Shown here in pieces: positions 1-5,851 of a DNA stretch of 5,851 nt (position 1 is the stretch's first letter; every line of letters begins with the position of its first letter). The position numbers were made by a program, and so were the translations under genes. The notes under the pieces were generated by a model that searched no databases, had not been told where the DNA came from, and worked only from the letters and a program-made list of their open reading frames with translations. The DNA is from an uncultured Thiotrichaceae bacterium. GTDB lineage: Bacteria > Pseudomonadota > Gammaproteobacteria > Thiotrichales > Thiotrichaceae. The stretch lies in the NCBI GenBank assembly GCA_937931765.1, contig CALHAO010000437.1:1-5851 (forward strand), written 5' to 3'.

Positions 1-1260
1 TGTGGCAATAAAGGGCGACTCAAACCATTGTGGCTTCGTTTCTGTCCGGGGTGCTCCGGTGGGCTGCCAATCAACACCCGGCTCAACAATCTTTTGTACG
101 TCGTGCCGATAAAGACTGTAAGACTCAAATGAAACCAAACCAGCGTTATTGTGTAGGGCGTGGTGTAATTGTTGGGCGGCGGTTGCGATACCCGGCATGC
201 GTGGCAATCCGCCACCCATTTTTTCCGGACGTTCATTACTACGTACTACAATACCGTAACGATCGTTATCCAGCTCACCAGGCATGCATTTTTGTAGCTT
301 GCTAAAAAAAGTGATGGCTATACCGGATTTTTTCAGCAGTTCCAGACCGGCTTCTCCTTTCGGTAAATGTCTGGCCGTATACAAACATGCAATGACAATA
401 TTTTCAGCTGCCCTATTAATTTTTTCGCCAGGAAAGTGCCAAAAACCACCACGCCCATGGCGGGTATGAATACTGTCAAGCTGACGGATACTGATCCAGC
501 AGCCTCCGGCGTGATCGTAAGTATCATCAAGAGCCAGCGGCGGCTTTAATAACAGGCCGGATTCAAGGTATTCGGCCAGTACTTCCCTTGCTAATGAAAC
601 GGGGGAACTACCTTCTGTTGCCGTTTTGTTATGCCAGGGAATATCACCTATAAAATGCTTGCTGGGATTTGATGGCGGCTTTGGCTCATCTTCCATACGA
701 GTGATAATATCCTGATCAATATCGTACAGCGTTTCCATGTGATAGCCCTGCTCCTGCATTTGTGCATAGCCACCATACCAGCCGAAACGTACCAAACAAA
801 CACCGCCCTCAACACGGAAACCCTCGGCTTCCAATACTGCTTTGCATTCGCGCATTGAAGTACCGGAACTGACTGAATCATCAATAATAATGACTGGCTC
901 ATCTTTATTAAAGCGTCCCTCTATTAACTTACTGGAGCCATGTGGTTTACGCGCTTTACGCACAATCAACCCCTCATAGCGGCCATTTGATTGCATAACG
1001 CAGGCAGTCAACAAAGAAATTGCGGTCACACCATAGGTGGCAATTTGGCGGCCTTCAAAGCGATCTAATAAATCTAATAAACACGAAGCTGATAATTGCA
1101 AACCCTCATGTGTTAGCGATACACAAAGTGAATCAAGCATCCAACGGCCCGGGCTTCCATCACGTGAACGTACTGGTTGGGTTGCTGAACGGTGCAATAT
1201 GCCGTCCTGAAGTATGAGGGAGAGTAGGTGTTCTTTTTTCTCAGGAAAGCTGCTTATCAT
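1..1260 (-). CDS. Orotate phosphoribosyltransferase-like protein with AMMECR1-like C-terminal half (3' end outside window)
   Basis: An open frame of 420 codons runs from an ATG at 1260 to the window edge without a stop. An in-frame TAG at 1281-1279 closes the frame upstream, so this ATG is the earliest possible start; its ribosome-binding site is weak. Residues 1 to about 200 look like a type I phosphoribosyltransferase of the orotate class. The PRPP-binding motif VIIIDDSVSSGTSM is at 123-136. The flexible-loop segment VRKARKPHGSSKLIEG at 100-115 matches the OPRTase RK..K.HG pattern, and an RDGSPGRWMLD segment at 33-43 resembles the OPRTase N-terminal substrate region. Residues about 220-395 (LAREVLAEYL, AGGCWISIR, GGFWHFPGE, DRYGIVVRSNERPEKMGGGLPR) resemble the AMMECR1 fold by pattern, but without a clear LRGCIG motif. 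A phosphoribosyl transfer to or from a base is expected from the family; the substrate is unknown. It is unlikely to be housekeeping PyrE, which is about 210 residues and has no such extension. PRTase call strong, AMMECR1 call moderate. Confidence 0.85.
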   Translation of the reverse strand, partial: MISSFPEKKEHLLSLILQDGILHRSATQPVRSRDGSPGRWMLDSLCVSLTHEGLQLSASCLLDLLDRFEGRQIATYGVTAISLLTACVMQSNGRYEGLIVRKARKPHGSSKLIEGRFNKDEPVIIIDDSVSSGTSMRECKAVLEAEGFRVEGGVCLVRFGWYGGYAQMQEQGYHMETLYDIDQDIITRMEDEPKPPSNPSKHFIGDIPWHNKTATEGSSPVSLAREVLAEYLESGLLLKPPLALDDTYDHAGGCWISIRQLDSIHTRHGRGGFWHFPGEKINRAAENIVIACLYTARHLPKGEAGLELLKKSGIAITFFSKLQKCMPGELDNDRYGIVVRSNERPEKMGGGLPRMPGIATAAQQLHHALHNNAGLVSFESYSLYRHDVQKIVEPGVDWQPTGAPRTETKPQWFESPFIAT

Positions 1261-1287
1261 TATTTTTAGTATCCAAAGCTATGAAAG

Positions 1288-1301
1288 TGTGAGGTTTCAC
1301 A
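1288..1301. promoter_or_regulatory. TGTGA-N4-TCACA palindrome, candidate operator upstream of the PRTase gene
   Basis: The arms TGTGA (1288-1292) and TCACA (1297-1301) are perfect inverted repeats separated by GGTT. The match extends imperfectly by two bases on each side. It sits 28-41 bases before the ATG at 1260. A weak AT-rich -10-like hexamer (TATAAA on the minus strand, 1320-1315) lies just upstream, so a protein bound here could block a starting polymerase. The arms equal the CRP half-site, but CRP spacing is N6; N4 is the FNR-type spacing. It could also be chance or a small RNA hairpin. Confidence 0.3.
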
Positions 1302-1326
1302 GTAATTATTATTATTTATAACCAGC

Positions 1327-1351
1327 CTGGCACTCTTAAAAAGAATGCCAG
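1327..1351 (-). terminator. Hairpin between the repeat-protein gene and the PRTase gene, possible weak terminator
   Basis: On the minus strand the arms TGGCATTCTT (1350-1341) and AAGAGTGCCA (1337-1328) pair over ten positions with one T-G wobble, plus a closing G-C pair (1351/1327), around a three-base T loop. On the plus strand the same wobble position becomes a C-A mismatch, so the structure favours minus-strand RNA. It lies about 28 bases after the stop codon of the repeat-protein gene. The sequence after the stem (GGCTGGTTATAAA) lacks a good T-run, so it may be a weak or attenuating terminator or an mRNA-stabilising stem. Confidence 0.4.
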
Positions 1352-1378
1352 ACTGAAACAAGCCTCAGGTTGAACCAA

Positions 1379-2242
1379 CTAGTCAGGCCATTTCTCAGGT
1401 TTGACTTCCGCGACCAGCTCAGCAGTTACTTCAGGTCTGACTTCTGCAACCAGCTCAGCAATTACCTCAGGCCTAACTTCTGCGACCAGCTCAGCAATTA
1501 CTTCAGGTCTGACTTCTGCAACCAGCTCAGCGATTACTTCAGGTCTAACTTCCGCAATCAGCTCAGCAATTACCTCAGGCCTAACTTCTGCGACCAGCTC
1601 AGCGATTACCTCAGGCCTAACTTCTGCCACCATTTCAGCGATTACCTCAGGCCTAACTTCTGCCACCAGCTCAGCAATCACTTCAGGCCTAACTTCTGCC
1701 ACCATTTCAGCAATCACTTCGGGCCTGATTTCTGCCACCATTTCAGCAATCACTTCGGGCCTGATTTCGGGCCTAATCTCCGGAATCATTTCAACAATCA
1801 CTTCGGGTCTGATTTCAGGCTTAATCTCAGGGCGGATCTCTGGAATAATTTCTGGCCTGATTTCAGGCTTAATCTCAGGGCGGATTTCTGGAATAATTTC
1901 GGGCTTTATCTCAGGTCGAATCTCTGGAATAATTTCAGGTTTTATCTCAGGGCGGATTTCCGGCTTAATCTCAGGTCGGATCTCAGGGATAATTTCTGGC
2001 TTCACTTCCGGTTTGATCTCCGGTTTAACTTCGGGCTTATGGTTATCGTCCTGACACTGTTCGTTATTCACTATACTTTGCAATAGTGACAGTATGAGAG
2101 AGAGAAGTTGCTGGATATTAACATTCTCAAAAGGCTGCGGCTGAAAATTAGCCGTGCTCGTTGGAGGGTTGTTGCGTGTAACCGCAGGTCTCGTATGTAA
2201 TTGCTGAGACCTGGAGTGGGTATCAGTATGTTGAATTGCCAT
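1379..2242 (-). CDS. Tetrapeptide-repeat protein, [K/R/I/V][P/A]E[I/V/L/M] x 54, unknown function
   Basis: A 287-residue protein that I do not recognise as any named family. Residues 1-68 are a polar, Gln/Asn/Thr-rich head ending in an amphipathic hydrophobic stretch at about 41-58 (IQQLLSLILSLLQSIV), with no clear signal peptide. Residues 69-284 are exactly 54 consecutive tetrapeptides. Glutamate fills position 3 in every one, position 2 is Pro or Ala apart from one Val, and position 4 is Val/Ile/Leu/Met in all but the last. The first part is proline-dense (KPEV, KPEI, RPEI, IPEI), reminiscent of PEVK-type extended elastic sequence. The second part is ten copies of RPEVIAELVAEV with Pro only every 12 residues, which could be helical. 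The tail is KWPD. The start is supported by AAGGA at 2257-2253, ten bases before ATG. Differences among the 36-bp repeats fall almost entirely at third codon positions of this frame (GTC/GTT, GAA/GAG, CCT/CCC, AGA/AGG), so the minus strand is the coding one. Structural, surface or partner-binding roles are all open. Confidence 0.85.
   Translation of the reverse strand: MAIQHTDTHSRSQQLHTRPAVTRNNPPTSTANFQPQPFENVNIQQLLSLILSLLQSIVNNEQCQDDNHKPEVKPEIKPEVKPEIIPEIRPEIKPEIRPEIKPEIIPEIRPEIKPEIIPEIRPEIKPEIRPEIIPEIRPEIKPEIRPEVIVEMIPEIRPEIRPEVIAEMVAEIRPEVIAEMVAEVRPEVIAELVAEVRPEVIAEMVAEVRPEVIAELVAEVRPEVIAELIAEVRPEVIAELVAEVRPEVIAELVAEVRPEVIAELVAEVRPEVTAELVAEVKPEKWPD
1391..2038 (-). repeat. In-frame 12-bp-period tandem array (54 units)
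   Basis: The array is 648 bases, exactly 54 x 12, and lies wholly inside the repeat-protein gene. Each unit encodes a tetrapeptide x-[P/A]-E-[hydrophobic]. Because the period is a multiple of three, gain or loss of units keeps the reading frame. The 5' coding part (2038-1763) is more diverged, with Pro in nearly every unit. The 3' coding part is organised into larger 36-bp units, listed separately. Confidence 0.95.
1403..1762 (-). repeat. Ten tandem 36-bp repeats encoding RPEVIAELVAEV
   Basis: Dividing 1403-1762 into 36-base steps gives ten aligned copies that differ at only a few positions each. The units begin on the plus strand at 1403, 1439, 1475, 1511, 1547, 1583, 1619, 1655, 1691 and 1727. 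Three or four units carry ATG (Met) in place of CTG (Leu) at the eighth residue, one carries Thr for Ile, one Ile for Val. The high identity compared with the flanking 12-bp units points to later amplification of a three-tetrapeptide block. Confidence 0.95.
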
Positions 2243-2251
2243 GTTATCAGA

Positions 2252-2259
2252 TTCCTTCT
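2252..2259 (-). promoter_or_regulatory. Ribosome-binding site of the repeat-protein gene
   Basis: The minus strand reads AGAAGGAA here, a good Shine-Dalgarno match, with its AAGGA core ten bases before the ATG at 2242. It decides both the start codon and the coding strand of the repetitive gene, since open frames also exist on the opposite strand without such a signal. Confidence 0.75.
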
Positions 2260-2263
2260 TATA

Positions 2264-2415
2264 TTAATGGGGCGCTACAGTAATGGGTGTTCCATCACTG
2301 GTAGTGCCTTTTGAAGGGTCGCGTCCTTGCCTCAGTAACAAACCCTTAATAATATTAATACTGAATACACCCAATAATCGGGGCAACAAAAACCGGATAG
2401 TCGGTAAGGCTTCAT
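2264..2415 (-). pseudogene. Candidate 50-codon small gene broken (or recoded) by a one-base shift
   Basis: An ATG at 2415, 15 bases after the channel stop, opens MKPYRLSGF and then runs into a different frame after a run of five T (minus strand; A at 2388-2392). If the ribosome slips back one base there, or if one T is missing from the sequence, the frame continues as LLPRLLGVFSINIIKGLLLR, then QGRDPSKGTTSDGTPITVAP and a final His, to a TAA at 2266-2264. This gives a 50-residue protein with a hydrophobic/basic N-terminal half and a polar tail. Without the shift the ATG frame ends after about 29 codons. The downstream frame alone could start at TTG 2389 (41 codons), with no convincing ribosome-binding site. 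I recognise no homologue. It could be a real small membrane-associated protein, a decayed gene, a sequencing indel, or chance. Confidence 0.35.
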
Positions 2416-2429
2416 AGCCTGGCTACAAC

Positions 2430-4784
2430 TTAACGATCATCCCCACCCCCCATATCATCATCACGCAGACTATGTTTCGCTGCCTCAGCGGCCAACATGC
2501 TGGTCACCGCCGCAGCTGCTACCTTTTGCAATTGAACAGCATTTTGCCCGGTGTTTTCTTCAGGCTTGTTGGAATCGGCAGCGGGAACTTGCTTTGCCTG
2601 CCCATCATTCTCGGCCAGTGCAGTCTCAGGCAACAATACTCTAACTTCCCGGTGAGCAAAATATATTCCAGCATCAGATAATGCATCTCTCACCCGACGA
2701 TAAGCTTCACGACGAATCACCCATTGTTCACCCGGCTTGGTGGTAAATTTCATACGAACAATTAAAGCCGATTCCTCCATACGCATCACACCCTGAGATT
2801 TCAAAGGCAGAAGAAAACTTGGCCCCATCTCTTCATCCTGAAGCATGGACTGCCCTACTTTTTTAATGATTTTCCTTACCTTTTCAATATCCGTATCATA
2901 AGGAAGTCTCAACTCCAGCTTCATGGTAATCCAATCACGACTGAGGTTCTTAACGGTCTTGATCTCACCATAAGGAACAGTTTGCACAGCCCCTAAATGA
3001 TGGCGCAACTGCATAGACCGGAGCGATATTTTTTCCACCGTACCGCGTAGGTTTTCCAGCTCAAGATACTCACCTTTCCGGAAAGCATCATCAATCAGGA
3101 AGAACACGCCACTTAGAATATCCTGCACCAGCTTTTGTGCCCCAAAGCCAATAGCGATACCCACAACTCCAGCGCCCGCTAATAAAGGCGTGATAGCTAC
3201 TCCCAGCGCGTGTAATACCGAAATCACTAAAAATATACCCAGAATCACCGTTAGTGTGGTACGAATCAGTGGGAGCAATGTTTCGGCACGGGTAGCACCT
3301 ACACCACCACCATCACCCTCTAAACTGGCAAGCGCACTTTCCTCTTCAGGTAATTTACGCTCAACCAGCGCATGCATTAACTCCCAAAAGACATACACTG
3401 TCGTGCCAATAATCAGTAGATCAAGCACCTTTCCGCCAAACCCTCCCCCATCAAGTGGCATCATGATGTCAGCGGCATTAACCCCCCAGGAATGCGCCAG
3501 CGTAAACAGAACTATGGTCAACAGGATAATGCGAAAACCGGTTTGTACTGTATGGATAAAGCGACGGGAGCGACGCTCGAAAGAAGGGCTTTGCAACCAG
3601 GGTATTTTGACTACATTGATGAGCAGAGAATTAAAAACCCGGTCAGCCACAGGGAAAAGCAAAGTAATCACCCAGGCAACGCCCACACTCGCTGCCAGTT
3701 CAGGGCGATCCTGTAAATTCCGGTATTGCCATAACCCCCAAATCACTAACAGCCAGACAGTGATAAAATAAGGCCATAGCTGAACAAAGAAACGTGACAT
3801 CGAGCTATTTTGATAAGTAATACTCTCCTCATCAACAAACATGCCGGTGATACGTTTTCGCATACTCCAAATAGCAGCAAGGATAATAGCATTCGAACCG
3901 ATAGACATCGGCACCAACAAAGTGTCAATCAGCAGTTTATCCATGCCTGCTCCACGCAGATATTCAAGCACAAATATCTCTAGCTCATAATAACCAAAAA
4001 ACAGGATACTCCAATAATAGATTCTTTTAGCCGTTACATCCCGTAGCTTCAATAACCTCAGTGGTGCGGAAAATGGCGAAAGCACGCTGCGCGACACCAG
4101 CATACTGAACCTGAATAAAACAAAAGCCTGGAGCGCTTCAAGAAACAACAACTCAAAGTAAGGGTTTTGTTTAATGGAAAACAGCCCACAAACATAAATG
4201 GTGGTAGTCATAACCACTAACCCCAACATTTGAATAGTCAGCCGGGTAAGCACAAATTTTATTTTCAGCGCATATGTTTTTTGCTGTGAATCAGCATACT
4301 GGTATAAACGTTTGAGCAAAGGCCGCGTTACCAAATATTCCAAAGCTAGCCCAAGTGCAAGATGCATCAACATCGTCATGATGAACTTCCACCCGGCAAA
4401 ACCCTCTTCTGGTGTAGTACTCCGAAGAAACGCCGCTTTCACCTCGCCCCACAACGTCGGAAGCTTTTGTTTCATTTCACGAAGCCTGGTCACCACTATA
4501 TTCGCTTCGGTTGGCTCCCATTGACTCAGCGTTTTCTCATCATAACTGAGACTACCGGTTGTGGCAGGTTCTGCTACAGGCTCTTGTTTACTCAGCATAT
4601 CCAGCAAAATTTCACGAACCTGCTCATCACTGACAGTAGCACTTCCGGCCTGCCCCGCACCGGGAGTATCATCTGCTGCATTTAATGAAGACAAGGGAAG
4701 GAAACACAGCAAAAAGCCGAGCACAGACAACAAAAACCACTGCTTGTGCTTAGTCACTTTATTGATAAACAAGAAATTTAACAT
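2430..4784 (-). CDS. Large MscS-family mechanosensitive channel (YbiO/YnaI-like)
   Basis: A 784-residue inner-membrane protein of the small-conductance mechanosensitive channel family, which opens under membrane tension to release solutes on osmotic downshift. Residues 1-37 form a signal peptide (basic KVTKHK, hydrophobic core 16-34, cleavage near LNAA). A periplasmic segment follows to about 130, then about ten hydrophobic helices at roughly 132-152, 176-199, 211-235, 254-275, 286-307, 333-352, 366-380, 413-430, 453-474 and 506-527. The pore helix is at about 530-563, Gly/Ala-rich as in MscS TM3 (LLAGAGVVGIAIGFGAQ, 534-550). The beta domain follows (FRKGEYLELENLRGTVEKIS, 568-587; TVPYGE, 602-607), then an alpha/beta C-terminal domain to about 719. 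The length and extra helices fit the large YbiO-type class (E. coli YbiO is 741 residues), not the 286-residue MscS. The last 65 residues are a polar, Ala-rich tail ending DDDMGGGDDR. The ATG at 4784 has a poor ribosome-binding site, and a GTG at codon 10 is an alternative, but the signal peptide favours the ATG. Confidence 0.93.
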   Translation of the reverse strand: MLNFLFINKVTKHKQWFLLSVLGFLLCFLPLSSLNAADDTPGAGQAGSATVSDEQVREILLDMLSKQEPVAEPATTGSLSYDEKTLSQWEPTEANIVVTRLREMKQKLPTLWGEVKAAFLRSTTPEEGFAGWKFIMTMLMHLALGLALEYLVTRPLLKRLYQYADSQQKTYALKIKFVLTRLTIQMLGLVVMTTTIYVCGLFSIKQNPYFELLFLEALQAFVLFRFSMLVSRSVLSPFSAPLRLLKLRDVTAKRIYYWSILFFGYYELEIFVLEYLRGAGMDKLLIDTLLVPMSIGSNAIILAAIWSMRKRITGMFVDEESITYQNSSMSRFFVQLWPYFITVWLLVIWGLWQYRNLQDRPELAASVGVAWVITLLFPVADRVFNSLLINVVKIPWLQSPSFERRSRRFIHTVQTGFRIILLTIVLFTLAHSWGVNAADIMMPLDGGGFGGKVLDLLIIGTTVYVFWELMHALVERKLPEEESALASLEGDGGGVGATRAETLLPLIRTTLTVILGIFLVISVLHALGVAITPLLAGAGVVGIAIGFGAQKLVQDILSGVFFLIDDAFRKGEYLELENLRGTVEKISLRSMQLRHHLGAVQTVPYGEIKTVKNLSRDWITMKLELRLPYDTDIEKVRKIIKKVGQSMLQDEEMGPSFLLPLKSQGVMRMEESALIVRMKFTTKPGEQWVIRREAYRRVRDALSDAGIYFAHREVRVLLPETALAENDGQAKQVPAADSNKPEENTGQNAVQLQKVAAAAVTSMLAAEAAKHSLRDDDMGGGDDR

Positions 4785-4825
4785 AGGATTTATTCGCCCG
4801 GACAGCCACTATTAATTGTAGACAG

Positions 4826-4834
4826 ATAATAGCA
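4826..4834 (-). promoter_or_regulatory. Possible extended -10 promoter upstream of the channel gene
   Basis: The minus strand reads TGCTATTAT, matching the extended -10 pattern TGnTATAAT except at one base. It lies about 42 bases before the channel ATG, inside the 125-base gap after the kinase-like gene. No good -35 hexamer is seen at the usual distance, which extended -10 promoters tolerate. No strong terminator is visible in the gap, so read-through from the upstream pair is also possible. Confidence 0.3.
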
Positions 4835-4909
4835 CCAGCTAACTTATTAATGGCTCAGAATATGACCGACAGCGGAATAACAACCAGTAAAGCCAGTTTT
4901 TAGCGAGGA

Positions 4910-5566
4910 TTATCCGACCTTGACCACAAAAGGATCAAGCACCACAATCTCATCCGTGTGTGGGCGATACATCAGGTTATCACCGTGTAAATCCCAACTT
5001 AGGTAGTCCTCATGTTCACGGAAGTAACGGCACAGAAAACGAATATCTTCGGCTAACTCAGGGGCATATTGCTTGGCAATTTGTGCTATCAAATTATGTC
5101 GCACTGCTTCGTCCTGCCAGTCAAAACCGTAAATATGCTCAGTAAAAAATTCAACATCTTTTTCAGGAAGATGTTCAAGCCGCTCCATGACGTAAATCAT
5201 CCGGTAATCAGGCTCTTCATCTGAGAACAACTTTACTGTTGAAAAAGGTAATATCTCATCCTCTTCAGACAGCACACCAATGCGGCGCGTATAAGGAATG
5301 CGGTTTAAAGGATGATTCCGCATCGCATCACAGAAATACTCCAGACCCAATGAACGTTTTTCCAGAAGTACAAAGTCCGTGCCCGTCGGTGCATCAGGCA
5401 GCAACATATCCTTACACCGTGCGCACTTCAGACTCAATTCTCCGTTTCCTGTTGAACAATCAACAGAGTACACATTAGTCATAAACGTATTTTCGCACTG
5501 CGGGCAGTTCATTTGTGGGAACTGACCATCCAGAAAGAGATGCAGCAAGGCCTCATTGGCATTCAT
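4910..5566 (-). CDS. Zinc-ribbon-like protein with protein-kinase-like catalytic core
   Basis: A 218-residue protein. The N-terminal part holds CPQC (21-24) and CARC (48-51), a four-cysteine arrangement typical of a small zinc ribbon. The remainder resembles a compact protein-kinase fold. YVMERL (125-130) fits the hinge strand. SWDLHGDNLM (190-199) aligns residue for residue with the HRDLKPENIL catalytic loop, placing the catalytic Asp at 192 and the metal-binding Asn at 197. VVLDPF (208-213) fits the DFG strand with Asp211. The three catalytic/metal residues are therefore present, while the HRD His is Ser and DFG is DPF; such D-L-H-x-x-N...DP variants occur in small phage and bacterial kinase-like proteins. 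The N-lobe is short, no glycine-rich loop is evident, and Lys70 with Glu76 are only possible ATP-lobe residues. The protein stops a few residues after the DPF motif, so most of a normal C-lobe is missing. Substrate unknown. Its ATG sits inside the HAD stop codon (ATGA), which implies coupled translation. Confidence 0.75.
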   Translation of the reverse strand: MNANEALLHLFLDGQFPQMNCPQCENTFMTNVYSVDCSTGNGELSLKCARCKDMLLPDAPTGTDFVLLEKRSLGLEYFCDAMRNHPLNRIPYTRRIGVLSEEDEILPFSTVKLFSDEEPDYRMIYVMERLEHLPEKDVEFFTEHIYGFDWQDEAVRHNLIAQIAKQYAPELAEDIRFLCRYFREHEDYLSWDLHGDNLMYRPHTDEIVVLDPFVVKVG

Positions 5567-5851
5567 GGGTTGATACCATTATTTGATAATAATCGACAAG
5601 CCTCCGGACATATTCCCGGAAAGAAGTCATCTATCCAGAGGTTGACACAAATACCCTGCGCTAACATATATTCTTGTTTGGGGTTACCGCCACTGGCATA
5701 AATGTCTATCGGCACATCGTAAAGCAGCGCCTTCATTTCTTCAATATCACTTTCAGTCCTGTCACGCAGCGTGCAAATGACAGGGTTCCAGCCAACACTG
5801 CGATAAGCATCAATGAGATTCAGGTAAAAATCCACATCTGCCGTAATGGTG
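5563..5851 (-). CDS. HAD-superfamily hydrolase, N-terminus outside window
   Basis: The frame is open from the window edge to TGA at 5565-5563, giving 95 visible residues. They begin TITADVDFYLNL, which fits directly after the nucleophile motif of a HAD phosphatase (DxDGTIT), so motif I probably lies only a few codons beyond the edge. VICTLRD fits motif II (Thr/Ser after a hydrophobic strand), the Lys in GGNPKQEYM fits motif III, and WIDDFFPG is a clear motif IV with paired acidic residues. The protein would be just over 100 residues, a minimal HAD core without a cap domain, as in small phage and bacterial phosphatases that act on macromolecules or nucleotides. A GTG at 5835 is an internal codon, not the likely start, because the sequence before it is already family-like. 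The substrate cannot be named. The stop overlaps the next start by four bases. Confidence 0.78.
   Translation of the reverse strand, partial: TITADVDFYLNLIDAYRSVGWNPVICTLRDRTESDIEEMKALLYDVPIDIYASGGNPKQEYMLAQGICVNLWIDDFFPGICPEACRLLSNNGINP

Noticed and set aside
648..902. Minus-strand frame of 84 codons within the PRTase gene
   Set aside because: It is out of frame with the 420-codon frame that carries the PRPP motif and the OPRTase loop; Arg/Trp/Ile-rich composition without motifs marks it as a shadow.
1391..2038. Possible CRISPR array
   Set aside because: The units are contiguous 12- and 36-bp coding repeats with no unique spacers between them.
1370..2086. Long plus-strand open frames across the repeat region (1370-2086 and 1401-2054), coding for NFCDQLSNYLRP-type and TSGLISG-type repeats
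   Set aside because: A 12-bp repeat without stop codons in one frame tends to stay open in others. These frames lack ribosome-binding sites and unique flanking domains, and unit differences are synonymous only in the minus-strand frame.
3190..3771. Plus-strand open frame of 193 codons opposite the channel gene
   Set aside because: It lies entirely antisense to the MscS-family gene, is rich in Ser/Thr/Pro as expected for the complement of a membrane protein, and has no recognisable domain or start signal.
4785..4909. Terminator after the kinase-like gene
   Set aside because: The CTGG...CTGG motif near 4886-4899 is a direct, not inverted, repeat, and no stable stem followed by a T-run could be found.

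Overview
The window reads as a piece of a gammaproteobacterial chromosome. It has moderate base composition (mid-40s percent G+C by eye), ordinary bacterial start signals, and a large YbiO/YnaI-like mechanosensitive channel of the type common in Gammaproteobacteria. The taxon is an inference. No rRNA, tRNA, insertion sequence, CRISPR array or integrase is visible. Every convincing gene lies on the minus strand, so the biological reading order runs from high to low coordinates.

Reading in that direction: (1) 5851-5563, a HAD-superfamily phosphatase whose first residues lie outside the window. (2) 5566-4910, a small protein with an N-terminal four-cysteine zinc-ribbon-like segment followed by a protein-kinase-like catalytic core; its start codon overlaps the HAD stop codon by four bases. 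(3) A 125-base gap with a possible extended -10 promoter. (4) 4784-2430, a 784-residue MscS-family channel with a signal peptide and about eleven membrane segments. (5) 2429-2243, a short spacer holding a candidate 50-codon small gene that is split by a one-base frameshift in a run of five T. (6) 2242-1379, a strongly repetitive protein: after a 68-residue unique head come exactly 54 tetrapeptides, all with glutamate in the third position. The 3' part of the array has condensed into ten 36-bp units. (7) 1378-1261, a spacer with an imperfect terminator-like hairpin and a TGTGA-N4-TCACA palindrome. (8) 1260-1, a protein running out of the window that joins an orotate-phosphoribosyltransferase-like domain to a C-terminal half resembling AMMECR1.

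The HAD and kinase-like genes are almost certainly translationally coupled and could act as a phosphorylation/dephosphorylation pair. The channel is an independent membrane-tension safety valve. The repeat protein and the PRTase-AMMECR1-like protein have no known common pathway, and the hairpin and palindrome between them suggest separate control. The parts most likely to be new are the tetrapeptide-repeat protein, the PRTase-AMMECR1-like fusion and the zinc-ribbon kinase with its HAD partner.
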